NCBI GenBank assembly: GCA_036139795.1
Contig: JAYZYX010000083.1
Location: 1-22,875, forward strand
Direction: 5' to 3'
Source: Donghicola sp036139795
GTDB lineage: Bacteria > Pseudomonadota > Alphaproteobacteria > Rhodobacterales > Rhodobacteraceae
DNA: 22,875 nucleotides
Below the pieces are notes generated by a model. That model made no database searches, was not told where the DNA came from, and saw nothing but the letters and a program-made list of their open reading frames with translations. The first letter of the stretch is position 1; the number at the start of each line of letters is the position of its first letter. The translations under genes and the position numbers were made by a program. Shown here piece by piece: positions 1-7,608 of this stretch.

Positions 1-728
1 GGTCGGAGCTGAATTCGCTGCCCGGTTACGGCTATACGTTGTTGTGCATCATCTTGCCCCATACTGTGCTGGAACCGCTTGCGGGGTCCGTCTGGTTCTA
101 GACCGATGACCTGACGGGCGTGCATTATTTCCACTACACCCCCAACGCGATCTTTGTGACCAAGGACAGCGAATACCAAACGCTGGGTGATCTGCTGGAC
201 TATGCCAAGGCCAACCCCGGCATGGTGACCTTTGCGGGATCGGGCTCGAACTCGGCCAACAATCTGGCGGCGGTGCAGTTGAATGCGGCGGCGGATGTGA
301 TCACCACCTATGTGCCGTTCTCGGGCACCGGCCCGTCGATCACCGCGATCCTTGGCGGCCAGACCACTGCGGGCTTTAACTATGCGACCTCGGGCGTGGC
401 GCAGGGCGATGCCTTGCGGATGCTGGCCGTTGCCGCCGAAGAGCGTATGCCCGCCTTCCCCGATGTGCCCACCTTCAAAGAGCTGGGTTTTGACATTGTC
501 GGCGGTGCCTATCGCGGCGTGGCTGTGCCGGCCTCGGCCTCGGAAGAGACCCGTCAGGCGGTGTCCGACATCGTGGCCAAGATCAACGCGCAGCCCGGTT
601 TCATCGAGAAGATGGAGAGCGGCGGCTTTGTTCTGACCGATATCGGCTACGACAAGATGGACGCCTTTGTTGCCGAACGCGTCGAGGAATACACCGCAGG
701 CGCCAAGGCGCTGGGGATCATCAAGTAA
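1..728 (+). pseudogene. TctC-family solute receptor, 5'-partial, with in-frame amber codon
   Basis: Periplasmic receptor of a tripartite tricarboxylate transporter (TTT), which would deliver a carboxylate to the permease encoded 6 nt downstream. Frame 3 is open and TctC-like from the window edge (readable segment GYGYTLLCIILPHTVLEPLA) to a TAG at 99-101. The same frame then resumes the family pattern directly (TDDLTGVHYFHYTPNAIFVT, then the FAGSGSNSANNLA and YVPFSGTGPSITAILGGQ segments and a GYDKMDAFVAE C-terminus) to the TAA at 726-728. No frame change is needed; only one codon is a stop, and CAG or GAG would restore it. The signal peptide and N-terminus lie outside the window. The GTG at 120 lies mid-domain and is unlikely to be a true start. 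Either this is a recent nonsense pseudogene, a base-calling error, or a suppressed codon. The family call is firm; the functional state is uncertain. Tartrate or a related hydroxy-diacid is the likely ligand, judged from the downstream enzymes. Confidence 0.85.
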
Positions 729-734
729 ACGACC

Positions 735-2726
735 ATGGACATTCTCGGCTACCTTCTGGATGCGATGACGCCCTTTAACCTGATGCTGGCTTTGGTCGGC
801 GTCATTCTGGGAACGATCATCGGCGCATTGCCCGGACTTTCGGCGACCATGGCGGTGGCCGTGCTTGTCCCGTTTACCTTCACAATGGATCCCGCCGGGG
901 GGCTGATTGCCCTCGGCGCGATCTACACCGGAGCCATCTACGGCGGGGCCTATGCGGCCATTCTGGTGAACACACCCGGCACGCCCTCGGCGATTGCAAC
1001 CACCTTTGACGGCTTTCCTATGGCCAAACGCGGCGACGGGGGCCTTGCGATTTCGCTGGCAACGCTTGCCTCGGTGGCAGGCGGGATCGTGGGGGCGCTG
1101 GCCCTGCTGATGCTGGCCCCGCCGCTGGCACGGGTGGCGCTGGCCTTTAGCCCGACCGAGTACTTCTGGCTGGCGATGTTCGGCCTAACGCTGATCGCCG
1201 CCCTGTCTGTTGGGAACACGGTCAAGGGTCTGATCGGCGCGTGCATTGGCCTATTCCTGTCGATGGTCGGTGTGGCCGTGGTGGGGGGCGATGTGCGCTA
1301 TACTATGGACATGCAACGGTTTCTGGCCGGTGTTGACCTGACCTCTGCGATCATCGGCCTTTATTGTGTGCCGGTCATTCTGGACCTTGTCGCCTCGCCC
1401 GATCCGCATCTTAGTCCCTCGGCCACCGGCGGTCTGCGGGTGATGGAAGGCGCGCGTCACGCCCTTAGCCGTTGGGGTAACCTGCTGCGGTCCTCCGTGA
1501 TCGGCACGGTGATCGGTATTCTGCCCGGCGCGGGTGGCTCGATCGCCGGTCTGGTCAGCTATTCCGAGGCCCGCCGTACCGCGAAACGCCCCGAGACCTT
1601 TGGCAAGGGCAACCCCGACGGGGTCATCGCCACCGAGGCCGCCAATAACGCCACCGTGGGCGGGGGCTTTATCCCGACGCTGGTGCTTGGCATCCCCGGC
1701 ACACCGCCGGACGCGATCATCATGGGTGCGCTTCTGGTGCAAGGCATCAAGATCGGGCCGACCCTGTTCACCACCGATGGCAATGTTGTCTACACCTTCA
1801 TCTGGGGCTTGCTGATTGCCACCCTTCTGATGCTGCCCGTGGGTCTGCTGATCGGCCGCTATGCCTATGGCTTTATCATCAAGGTCCCCAAGACCCTACT
1901 GGCCCCCACGGTTGCTCTGCTGACCATCATCGGAGCCTTCGCCATCCATTCCAACGTCGAGGACGCACAGTTGATGGTGGGTCTGGGTGTGATCGCTTGG
2001 GTGCTGAACCGCTACGGCTTTCAACCCTCGCCCATCGTGCTGGGGCTGGTGCTGGGGTCCATCGCTGAACAGGGCTTTGTGCAGACCTATCTGATCGGCA
2101 ATGCCACTGGCCGCCTGCCCGAGATGTTCTTTAGCCGTCCGATCAGTATCGGCATCATCATCGCCGCCCTTGTGACCCTGCTGTTCCCGATCTGGGCCGA
2201 CTGGAAGGCCAAGCGCCGCGCCCAGATGGCCGAGCCTGTGGCCGATGAGGGCACCACCATCGCGCCGGAAATCAAGACCCGCGATCTGCCCTCTATCGGC
2301 TTTGCCGTGGCCTTCATCGCCCTTAGCGCGGTGATCTGGACCGGTGCCTCGGGCATGTCGATGCTGGGATCGGTCTTCCCCAAGACCATCGGGGCTGCGC
2401 TGGCTGTGTTCTCGGGCCTGCTGATCATCCAGCACCTGCGCCGCCCTGCCGCCGCCCCAAAGCCGCGCCAACGTGATGCCGGAGCAAACCGCCGGATCTC
2501 CTTGGGAGCCGTGATGCTGGCGTGGGTCTTTGTCATGCCGCTGGTCGGCTTTCTGGTGACCAGCCTTGCCGCCTTTGCCGCGATCATGGGGATCGCTGAC
2601 TATGACCGCCCGCCCCTGCGCCGCTGGCTGATCTGGGGGCTGACCGGCCTGCTGATCTGCTCTGGCTTCTGGTGGCTGATGGCCAACGTCCTGCTGCTGC
2701 GGATGCCCGCAGGACTGCTTTTCTAA
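735..2726 (+). CDS. Fused TctA-TctB tricarboxylate/tartrate-type permease (TTT family)
   Basis: Inner-membrane permease of a TTT carboxylate transporter, 663 residues. Residues about 1-485 are TctA: the family signatures LPGLSATMAVAVLVPF, GAIYTGAIYGGAYAAILVNT followed by PGTPSA, and the second-half repeat with ILPGAGGSIAGLVSYSEA and LVLGIPGTPPDA are all present, with about ten hydrophobic segments. A charged linker (about 486-515, WKAKRRAQMAEP onward) leads to a C-terminal block of four hydrophobic segments (about 516-663) that matches the small TctB subunit. TctA alone is usually about 500 residues, so the extra length fits a TctA-TctB fusion. The ATG at 735 lies 6 nt after the receptor stop without a clear Shine-Dalgarno, suggesting translational coupling. 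It is co-directional with the tartrate-type enzymes, which suggests a hydroxy-dicarboxylate substrate; substrate identity is inference. Confidence 0.93.
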   Translation: MDILGYLLDAMTPFNLMLALVGVILGTIIGALPGLSATMAVAVLVPFTFTMDPAGGLIALGAIYTGAIYGGAYAAILVNTPGTPSAIATTFDGFPMAKRGDGGLAISLATLASVAGGIVGALALLMLAPPLARVALAFSPTEYFWLAMFGLTLIAALSVGNTVKGLIGACIGLFLSMVGVAVVGGDVRYTMDMQRFLAGVDLTSAIIGLYCVPVILDLVASPDPHLSPSATGGLRVMEGARHALSRWGNLLRSSVIGTVIGILPGAGGSIAGLVSYSEARRTAKRPETFGKGNPDGVIATEAANNATVGGGFIPTLVLGIPGTPPDAIIMGALLVQGIKIGPTLFTTDGNVVYTFIWGLLIATLLMLPVGLLIGRYAYGFIIKVPKTLLAPTVALLTIIGAFAIHSNVEDAQLMVGLGVIAWVLNRYGFQPSPIVLGLVLGSIAEQGFVQTYLIGNATGRLPEMFFSRPISIGIIIAALVTLLFPIWADWKAKRRAQMAEPVADEGTTIAPEIKTRDLPSIGFAVAFIALSAVIWTGASGMSMLGSVFPKTIGAALAVFSGLLIIQHLRRPAAAPKPRQRDAGANRRISLGAVMLAWVFVMPLVGFLVTSLAAFAAIMGIADYDRPPLRRWLIWGLTGLLICSGFWWLMANVLLLRMPAGLLF

Positions 2727-2738
2727 TCGGAGAATAAA

Positions 2739-3821
2739 ATGACTGTTAAGACGCATAAGATCGCCGCAATCGGCGGTGACGGGATCGGTGTGGAAGTTGT
2801 GGATGCCTGCCTCGAAGTGCTGGACGCTCTGGCAGAACGCGACGGCGGCTTTGCCTTAGAGACCACCAACTTTGACTGGTCCACCGATCGCTACAAGCGC
2901 ACGGGCGAGTTCATGCCCAAGGATGGCGCTGACCAGTTGCTGTGCTTTGACGCGATCCTCTTTGGCGCGGTGGGTGCGCCCGATGTGCCCGACCACCTGA
3001 CGCTTTGGGGCCTGCGCCTGTCGATCTGCCAACCCTTGGATCAATACGCCAACGTGCGCCCCACGCGGATGCTGCCGGGTATCACCTCGCCCCTGCGCGG
3101 TGTGGACCGGACGGAACTGGACTGGGTCATCGTGCGCGAAAACTCCGAAGGGGAATACGCAGGCCAAGGGGGCCGTTCGCACCCCGGCCTGCCGATTGAG
3201 GTGGCAACGGACGTGTCGATCTTCACCCGCGCAGGCGTGGAACGCATCATCCGCTACGCCTTCCAAATGGCGCAAAAGCGTCCGCGCAAGCTGCTGACTG
3301 TGGTCACCAAATCGAATGCGCAGCGTCATGGTATGGTGCTGTGGGATCAGATCGCAGCCGAGGTCGCGCAGGACTTCCCCGATGTGACGTGGGACAAGAT
3401 GCTGGTGGATGCGATGACCGTGCGCATGGTCATGCACCCTGAAAGCCTTGATACGATTGTCGCGACCAACCTGCACGCGGACATCTTGTCGGATCTGGCG
3501 GCGGCACTGTCGGGGTCCATCGGTGTGGCACCCACGGCCAACCTGAACCCCGAGCGCGACACCCCGTCGATGTTCGAGCCCATCCACGGTTCGGCCTTTG
3601 ACATCACCGGCAAGGGCGTGGCCAACCCCGTGGCCACCTTCTGGACCGCAGCCATGATGCTGGAGCACTTGGACGAAAAACCTGCCGCAGATCGCCTGAT
3701 GGCCGCTGTCGAAACCGTCACCGCCGATCCCGCCCTGCATACGCCCGACTTGGGCGGCAAAGCCACCACCCGCGCCGTCACTGACGCCGTCATCGCCGCG
3801 ATCCGTGGCCGGAACGCTTGA
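2739..3821 (+). CDS. Tartrate/D-malate-type decarboxylating dehydrogenase, paralog 1 (isocitrate/isopropylmalate dehydrogenase family)
   Basis: Cytoplasmic NAD-dependent 2-hydroxyacid oxidative dehydrogenase, 360 residues, about the family length. The N-terminal GGDGIGVEV, the Tyr in RENSEGEY (Y140), the Lys in VTKSN (K191) and the metal-binding Asp residues D224, D248 and D252 (MLVDAMTV, ADILSD) are all present, so the enzyme looks catalytically intact. NAD-type adenine-binding sequence HGSAFDITGKGVANP follows. It aligns residue for residue with the next gene, but the substrate loop after LWG differs (GLRLSICQPLDQY here, GSLIQFRRQFDQY there). A GGAG sits 6 nt before the ATG. Family members oxidise tartrate, D-malate or 3-isopropylmalate; the operon argues for tartrate or D-malate, and leucine-pathway leuB is unlikely in this setting. 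Exact substrate is not readable from sequence. Confidence 0.85.
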   Translation: MTVKTHKIAAIGGDGIGVEVVDACLEVLDALAERDGGFALETTNFDWSTDRYKRTGEFMPKDGADQLLCFDAILFGAVGAPDVPDHLTLWGLRLSICQPLDQYANVRPTRMLPGITSPLRGVDRTELDWVIVRENSEGEYAGQGGRSHPGLPIEVATDVSIFTRAGVERIIRYAFQMAQKRPRKLLTVVTKSNAQRHGMVLWDQIAAEVAQDFPDVTWDKMLVDAMTVRMVMHPESLDTIVATNLHADILSDLAAALSGSIGVAPTANLNPERDTPSMFEPIHGSAFDITGKGVANPVATFWTAAMMLEHLDEKPAADRLMAAVETVTADPALHTPDLGGKATTRAVTDAVIAAIRGRNA

Positions 3822-3828
3822 GGCCCCC

Positions 3829-4899
3829 ATGAGCAACGCATTGAAAATCGCTGTCATTGCCGGTGACGGCATCGGCAAAGAAGTGGTCCCCGAAGGCGTC
3901 CGCGCCCTTGAGGCCGTGGCCAAGCGGCACAAGATCGGGCTGGAGTTCGACGAGTTCGACTTTGCCTCTTGTGACTACTACCAGCGCCACGGGCAAATGA
4001 TGCCCGACGACTGGAAAGCCCAGATCGAAGGCCATGATGCCCTGTTCTTTGGCGCGGTGGGCTGGCCCGATACAGTGCCGGATCATATCTCGCTCTGGGG
4101 CTCGCTGATCCAGTTCCGGCGGCAGTTCGATCAGTATATCTCGCTGCGGCCCGCGCGGCTGATGCCGGGGGTGCCTTGCCCGCTGGTGGGGCGCAAACCG
4201 GGCGACATCGACATGTGGATCGTGCGCGAGAATACCGAAGGCGAGTATTCCTCGATCGGTGGCAAGATGTTTGAGGGCACCGACCGCGAGGTCGTCATGC
4301 AGGAAACGGTCATGTCCCGTCACGGGGTCAACCGCGTGCTGGCCTATGCCTTTGAACTGGCAGCGAAACGGCCTCGGGCGCGGCTGACTTCGGCCACGAA
4401 ATCCAACGGGATTTCCATCACCATGCCGTGGTGGGACGAGCGTGTCGCAGAGATGGCCACACACTACCCCGAAGTCATCGTGGACAAGTACCACATCGAC
4501 ATTCTGACCGCCCATTTCGTGCTGAACCCTGATCGGTTCGACGTGGTGGTCGCCAGCAATCTGTTCGGGGACATCCTGTCGGATCTGGGGCCTGCCTGTA
4601 CCGGCACCATCGGGATTGCGCCCTCGGGCAACATCAACCCCGAGCGGAACTTTCCGTCGCTGTTCGAACCTGTTCACGGCTCGGCCCCCGATATCGCGGG
4701 GCAAGGGGTGGCGAACCCTGTCGGGCAAATCTGGGCGGGCGCAATGATGCTGGATCATCTGGGCCACGCCGAGGCCGCAGCCGAGATGGTCAGCGCCATT
4801 GAAACGGTACTGGCGCAGCCCGCCCTGCGCACCCGCGATCTGGGGGGCAGTGCGGACACCGTCACCTGCGGAAAGGCCATCGCCGATGCCCTGTCCTGA
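3829..4899 (+). CDS. ttuC: Tartrate dehydrogenase/decarboxylase (TtuC-like), paralog 2
   Basis: NAD- and divalent-metal-dependent enzyme that, in characterised TtuC/tartrate dehydrogenases, oxidises L-tartrate to oxaloglycolate, decarboxylates meso-tartrate to D-glycerate and D-malate to pyruvate. The 356-residue product carries GDGIGKEVVPEG, LWGSLIQFRRQFDQY, RENTEGEYSSIGG (Y140), SATKSNGISITMP (K191), VDKYHIDILTAHF (D224) and FGDILSD (D248, D252), a pattern very close to tartrate dehydrogenases. I chose ATG 3829 because GAGG (3820-3823) lies 5 nt upstream; an in-frame GTG at 3805 would overlap the previous gene and lacks a good site. It starts 7 nt after paralog 1. The glycerate kinase and pyruvate kinase that follow complete a tartrate-to-pyruvate route, as in the ttu gene order of Agrobacterium vitis. 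Confidence 0.9.
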   Translation: MSNALKIAVIAGDGIGKEVVPEGVRALEAVAKRHKIGLEFDEFDFASCDYYQRHGQMMPDDWKAQIEGHDALFFGAVGWPDTVPDHISLWGSLIQFRRQFDQYISLRPARLMPGVPCPLVGRKPGDIDMWIVRENTEGEYSSIGGKMFEGTDREVVMQETVMSRHGVNRVLAYAFELAAKRPRARLTSATKSNGISITMPWWDERVAEMATHYPEVIVDKYHIDILTAHFVLNPDRFDVVVASNLFGDILSDLGPACTGTIGIAPSGNINPERNFPSLFEPVHGSAPDIAGQGVANPVGQIWAGAMMLDHLGHAEAAAEMVSAIETVLAQPALRTRDLGGSADTVTCGKAIADALS

Positions 4900-6151
4900 G
4901 GCCCGCACCTTGCTGCGGTCGTGCTTTGGCGCGGCCGTGGCGGCGGCCGACCCGATGCGCGCCCTGCCTGCGGCGCTGCCTCCTCGGCCCGCAGGCAGGG
5001 TGGTGGTGATCGGCGCAGGCAAGGCCAGCGCCCGCATGGCCGAAGCGGTCGAGGCCGCTTGGGGTCCCTGCGACGGGCTGATCATCACCCGCGACGGCTA
5101 TGACCGCCCTTTGCAGGGGATCAGGGTTGCTCTGGCGTCCCATCCCGTGCCCGACCAACGGGGGTTCGATGCCACCCAGCGCATGGTGTCGCTGCTGCAA
5201 ACCTGCGGTCCTGATGATTTCGTCCTGTGCCTGATCTCTGGGGGTGGCTCGTCTCTGCTGACGTGGCCTGCGGGGGAGATCACTCTGGCGCAAGAGCAGG
5301 ACATGAGCCGCGCATTGCTGGCCTCTGGTGCGCCCATCGGGGCGATGAACACCTTGCGCAAGCACTTAAGCCGCATAAAGGGCGGCAATCTGGCCGCAAT
5401 GTGTGAGGCTAGGATGCTGACGCTGATCATCTCGGACGTGCCGGGCGATGATCCGGCCGGCATCGCCTCTGGCCCCACGGTTGGGGATGTGACGACCCAA
5501 GCGGATGCATTGAGCATTGCGCAGCGTTGGAACATCCCTTTGACGCCGGAACAGATGGCAGTGCTGACGGGCGATCCGGTGACGCATCGTCCCGACAGCC
5601 CCGCCTTGAGCCGAGTAGAAAACCGCATCATCGCCGCCCCGATGCTGTCCCTAGAAGCCGCCGCCGATCTGGCACGGGAACAGGGCATTGCCGTTCGCTT
5701 CCTTGCCGACGATCTGGAAGGCGAGGCCCGCGATCTGGCCCGTGACCACGCGGCGCTGGCATTGGCAGAGCAATCCCGTTTGGCCGCTGGCGAACGCCTG
5801 CTGCTGCTCTCGGGCGGGGAATGCACGGTCACGCGGCGCGGTGACGGCACAGGCGGCCCCAACGCGGAATACGCCCTATCCTTGGCCCATGCTTTGAACG
5901 CCGCAAGCGGCATTTCCGCTATTGCCTGCGATACGGACGGGGTGGACGGGGCCGCCGACGTGGCGGGCGCCTTTGTGGACGCCACCACCTTGGGCCGCGC
6001 CCGTGCGTTGGGTTTGTCGGCCAGCAACGCGCTAGCGACCAACGACAGCCACAGCTTTTTCGCGGCCCTCGGGGATCAGATCATCACCGGCCCCACCCTG
6101 ACAAACGTCAATGATTTCCGCGCCATCCTGATCTCAGGCCCCGCACGGTAG
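4886..6151 (+). CDS. ttuD: Glycerate 2-kinase, MOFRL family (TtuD-like)
   Basis: Cytoplasmic kinase that phosphorylates D-glycerate at C2 to 2-phosphoglycerate; older tartrate-operon papers name this family hydroxypyruvate reductase, so that function is the alternative. From ATG 4886 the product has 421 residues, the usual length. Visible landmarks: VVVIGAGKAS with the conserved Lys (K46), the glycine loop LISGGGSSLLTWPAG (about 117-130), NTLRKHLSRIKGGNLA (about 155-170), SDVPGDDPAGIASGPT (about 183-198), and a C-terminal MOFRL domain (about 310-420) with LLLSGGECTV, GGPNAEYALSLA and DTDGVDGAADVAGA. The start overlaps the upstream stop by 14 nt; GGAAAGG at 4870-4876 is 9 nt upstream and decides this start over an open extension to 4799. 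It would consume glycerate from tartrate and possibly also from the glycosidase at 7609-8889. Confidence 0.93.
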   Translation: MPCPEARTLLRSCFGAAVAAADPMRALPAALPPRPAGRVVVIGAGKASARMAEAVEAAWGPCDGLIITRDGYDRPLQGIRVALASHPVPDQRGFDATQRMVSLLQTCGPDDFVLCLISGGGSSLLTWPAGEITLAQEQDMSRALLASGAPIGAMNTLRKHLSRIKGGNLAAMCEARMLTLIISDVPGDDPAGIASGPTVGDVTTQADALSIAQRWNIPLTPEQMAVLTGDPVTHRPDSPALSRVENRIIAAPMLSLEAAADLAREQGIAVRFLADDLEGEARDLARDHAALALAEQSRLAAGERLLLLSGGECTVTRRGDGTGGPNAEYALSLAHALNAASGISAIACDTDGVDGAADVAGAFVDATTLGRARALGLSASNALATNDSHSFFAALGDQIITGPTLTNVNDFRAILISGPAR

Positions 6152-6173
6152 AGCCTTTCCGGAGACCCATATC

Positions 6174-7577
6174 ATGCGCCAGAGACGCGCCAAGATCCTA
6201 GCCACTGTCGGCCCTGCCAGCAGTGATCCCAAAGTGCTGCGCCAGTTGTTCGCGGCGGGCGTCGACTCATTCCGCCTGAATTTCAGCCACGGCACCCATG
6301 CCGACCATGACGCGGTGATCACCGCCCTACGGGCGCTGGAGCAAGAAACCGGCACCCCCATCGCCATTCTACAAGACCTGCAAGGGCCGAAAATCCGGCT
6401 CGGGGTTCTTGGGGGCGTACGGCCTGTGAAAGAAGGGCAGCTCTTGCGCCTGATCAACAGCGACACAGCGCAAGGCGACGATATCCCGTTGCCCCATCCG
6501 GAAATCTTCGCAGCCCTGAAGGCAGGGGACCGGCTGCTGGTGGACGATGGCCGCGTCTGCCTTGTGGCGACCGAGGTCACGGGGGGTACGATCACGGCCA
6601 AAGTGGTCTCGGGCCACGCGCTAAACGACCGCAAAGGGGTGAACCTGCCCGATTGCGTGCTGGAGCTGCCGTGCCTGACCGCCAAAGACCGCGCTGATCT
6701 GGAATTCGGCCTGTCGCGTGGGGTGGATTGGGTGGCGCTGTCCTTTGTCCAGCGGGCCAGCGATCTGGAAGAGATCGGGCAGATCGTACAGGGCCGCGCA
6801 GGCATCGTGGCCAAGATCGAAAAGCCCTCGGCCCTCATGCAGATCGACGCCATCGTAGCCCGTGCCGACGCCATCATGATTGCGCGGGGTGATCTTGGGG
6901 TCGAAATCCCGCCCGAGGCCGTTCCGGGGCACCAGAAAGACATCATCGCCCTCTGCCGCCGCATGGCAACGCCGGTGATCGTGGCAACGCAGATGCTTGA
7001 ATCCATGACCTCCGCCGCCGCCCCCACACGGGCCGAGGCCTCGGACGTGGCAACAGCGGTCTATGACGGGGCCGATGCGGTGATGCTCTCTGCCGAAAGC
7101 GCCGCAGGGCAATATCCGGTCGAGGCCGTCGCGGTCATGGACCGGATCATCAAGGCGACCGAGTCCCATCAGCTCTATCTGGGGGCATTGGCCGCAAGCC
7201 GCGAACCTGCGGTCACGCCTGCCGACACCATCGCCAATACAGGTGCCAAGCTGGCCTGTGCCTTGGCTGCCCAATGCATCGTAGCCTATTCCCGCAGCGG
7301 GGCGACGGCCCTACGCGTCTCGGCGCGGCGCTCGGGTCTGCCGCTGGTGGTGCTGACGCCAGATCCAGCGGTCCAACGGCGCATGGCACTGGTCTGGGGG
7401 GCGACGGCTTTGCAAGACAATTCGGCCACGGATCACAGCGGAATGCTTAAGGACGCACAGCAAGGATGCGAGGCGCTTTTCCAAGGAGCAGGCTGTTTCG
7501 TAATGCTCTGCGGCGAGCCCTCAGGCGCGTCCGGCCAGACCAATAACATCCGCGTCGGGACGTTTGGAGGGGCGTGA
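6174..7577 (+). CDS. ttuE: Pyruvate kinase (TtuE-like)
   Basis: Converts PEP plus ADP to pyruvate plus ATP, closing the tartrate-glycerate route after enolase. The 467-residue product has the full catalytic barrel: AKILATVGPASSDP, FRLNFSHG (residues 33-40), ILQDLQGPKIRLG (65-77), the small B-domain insertion (about 80-165), AKIEKPSAL with the catalytic Lys K214 and metal ligand E216, MIARGDLGVEIP with D240, PVIVATQMLESM and PTRAEASDVATAVYDGADAV. The C-terminal domain is complete. GGAG at 6161-6164 lies 9 nt before the ATG; the gap to the kinase upstream is 22 nt. It is a catabolic-operon copy; a housekeeping pyruvate kinase elsewhere in the genome would be expected. Its last codons form the left arm of a hairpin shared with the convergent glycosidase gene. 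Confidence 0.96.
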   Translation: MRQRRAKILATVGPASSDPKVLRQLFAAGVDSFRLNFSHGTHADHDAVITALRALEQETGTPIAILQDLQGPKIRLGVLGGVRPVKEGQLLRLINSDTAQGDDIPLPHPEIFAALKAGDRLLVDDGRVCLVATEVTGGTITAKVVSGHALNDRKGVNLPDCVLELPCLTAKDRADLEFGLSRGVDWVALSFVQRASDLEEIGQIVQGRAGIVAKIEKPSALMQIDAIVARADAIMIARGDLGVEIPPEAVPGHQKDIIALCRRMATPVIVATQMLESMTSAAAPTRAEASDVATAVYDGADAVMLSAESAAGQYPVEAVAVMDRIIKATESHQLYLGALAASREPAVTPADTIANTGAKLACALAAQCIVAYSRSGATALRVSARRSGLPLVVLTPDPAVQRRMALVWGATALQDNSATDHSGMLKDAQQGCEALFQGAGCFVMLCGEPSGASGQTNNIRVGTFGGA

Positions 7578-7602
7578 AATAAGCCCCATCCACAAGCGTC
7601 CC
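7557..7602. terminator. Hairpin between convergent operons, candidate bidirectional terminator
   Basis: GGGACG (7557-7562) and GGGGC (7569-7573) on the left arm pair with GCCCC (7583-7587) and CGTCCC (7597-7602) on the right; TGGA/TCCA fills part of the middle, with small bulges, and the loop is 9 nt. It covers the pyruvate kinase stop codon and ends 6 nt before the stop of the opposing glycosidase gene. There is no clear T-run on either side, so a classical intrinsic terminator is not proven. Confidence 0.4.
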
Positions 7603-7608
7603 AATGGA

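Noticed and set aside
3790..5088. Long open frame (432 codons) on the - strand opposite the dehydrogenase and kinase genes
   Set aside because: It is antisense to two clearly recognisable enzymes; composition is Arg/His/Gly-rich without domain motifs, typical of a GC-rich shadow frame.
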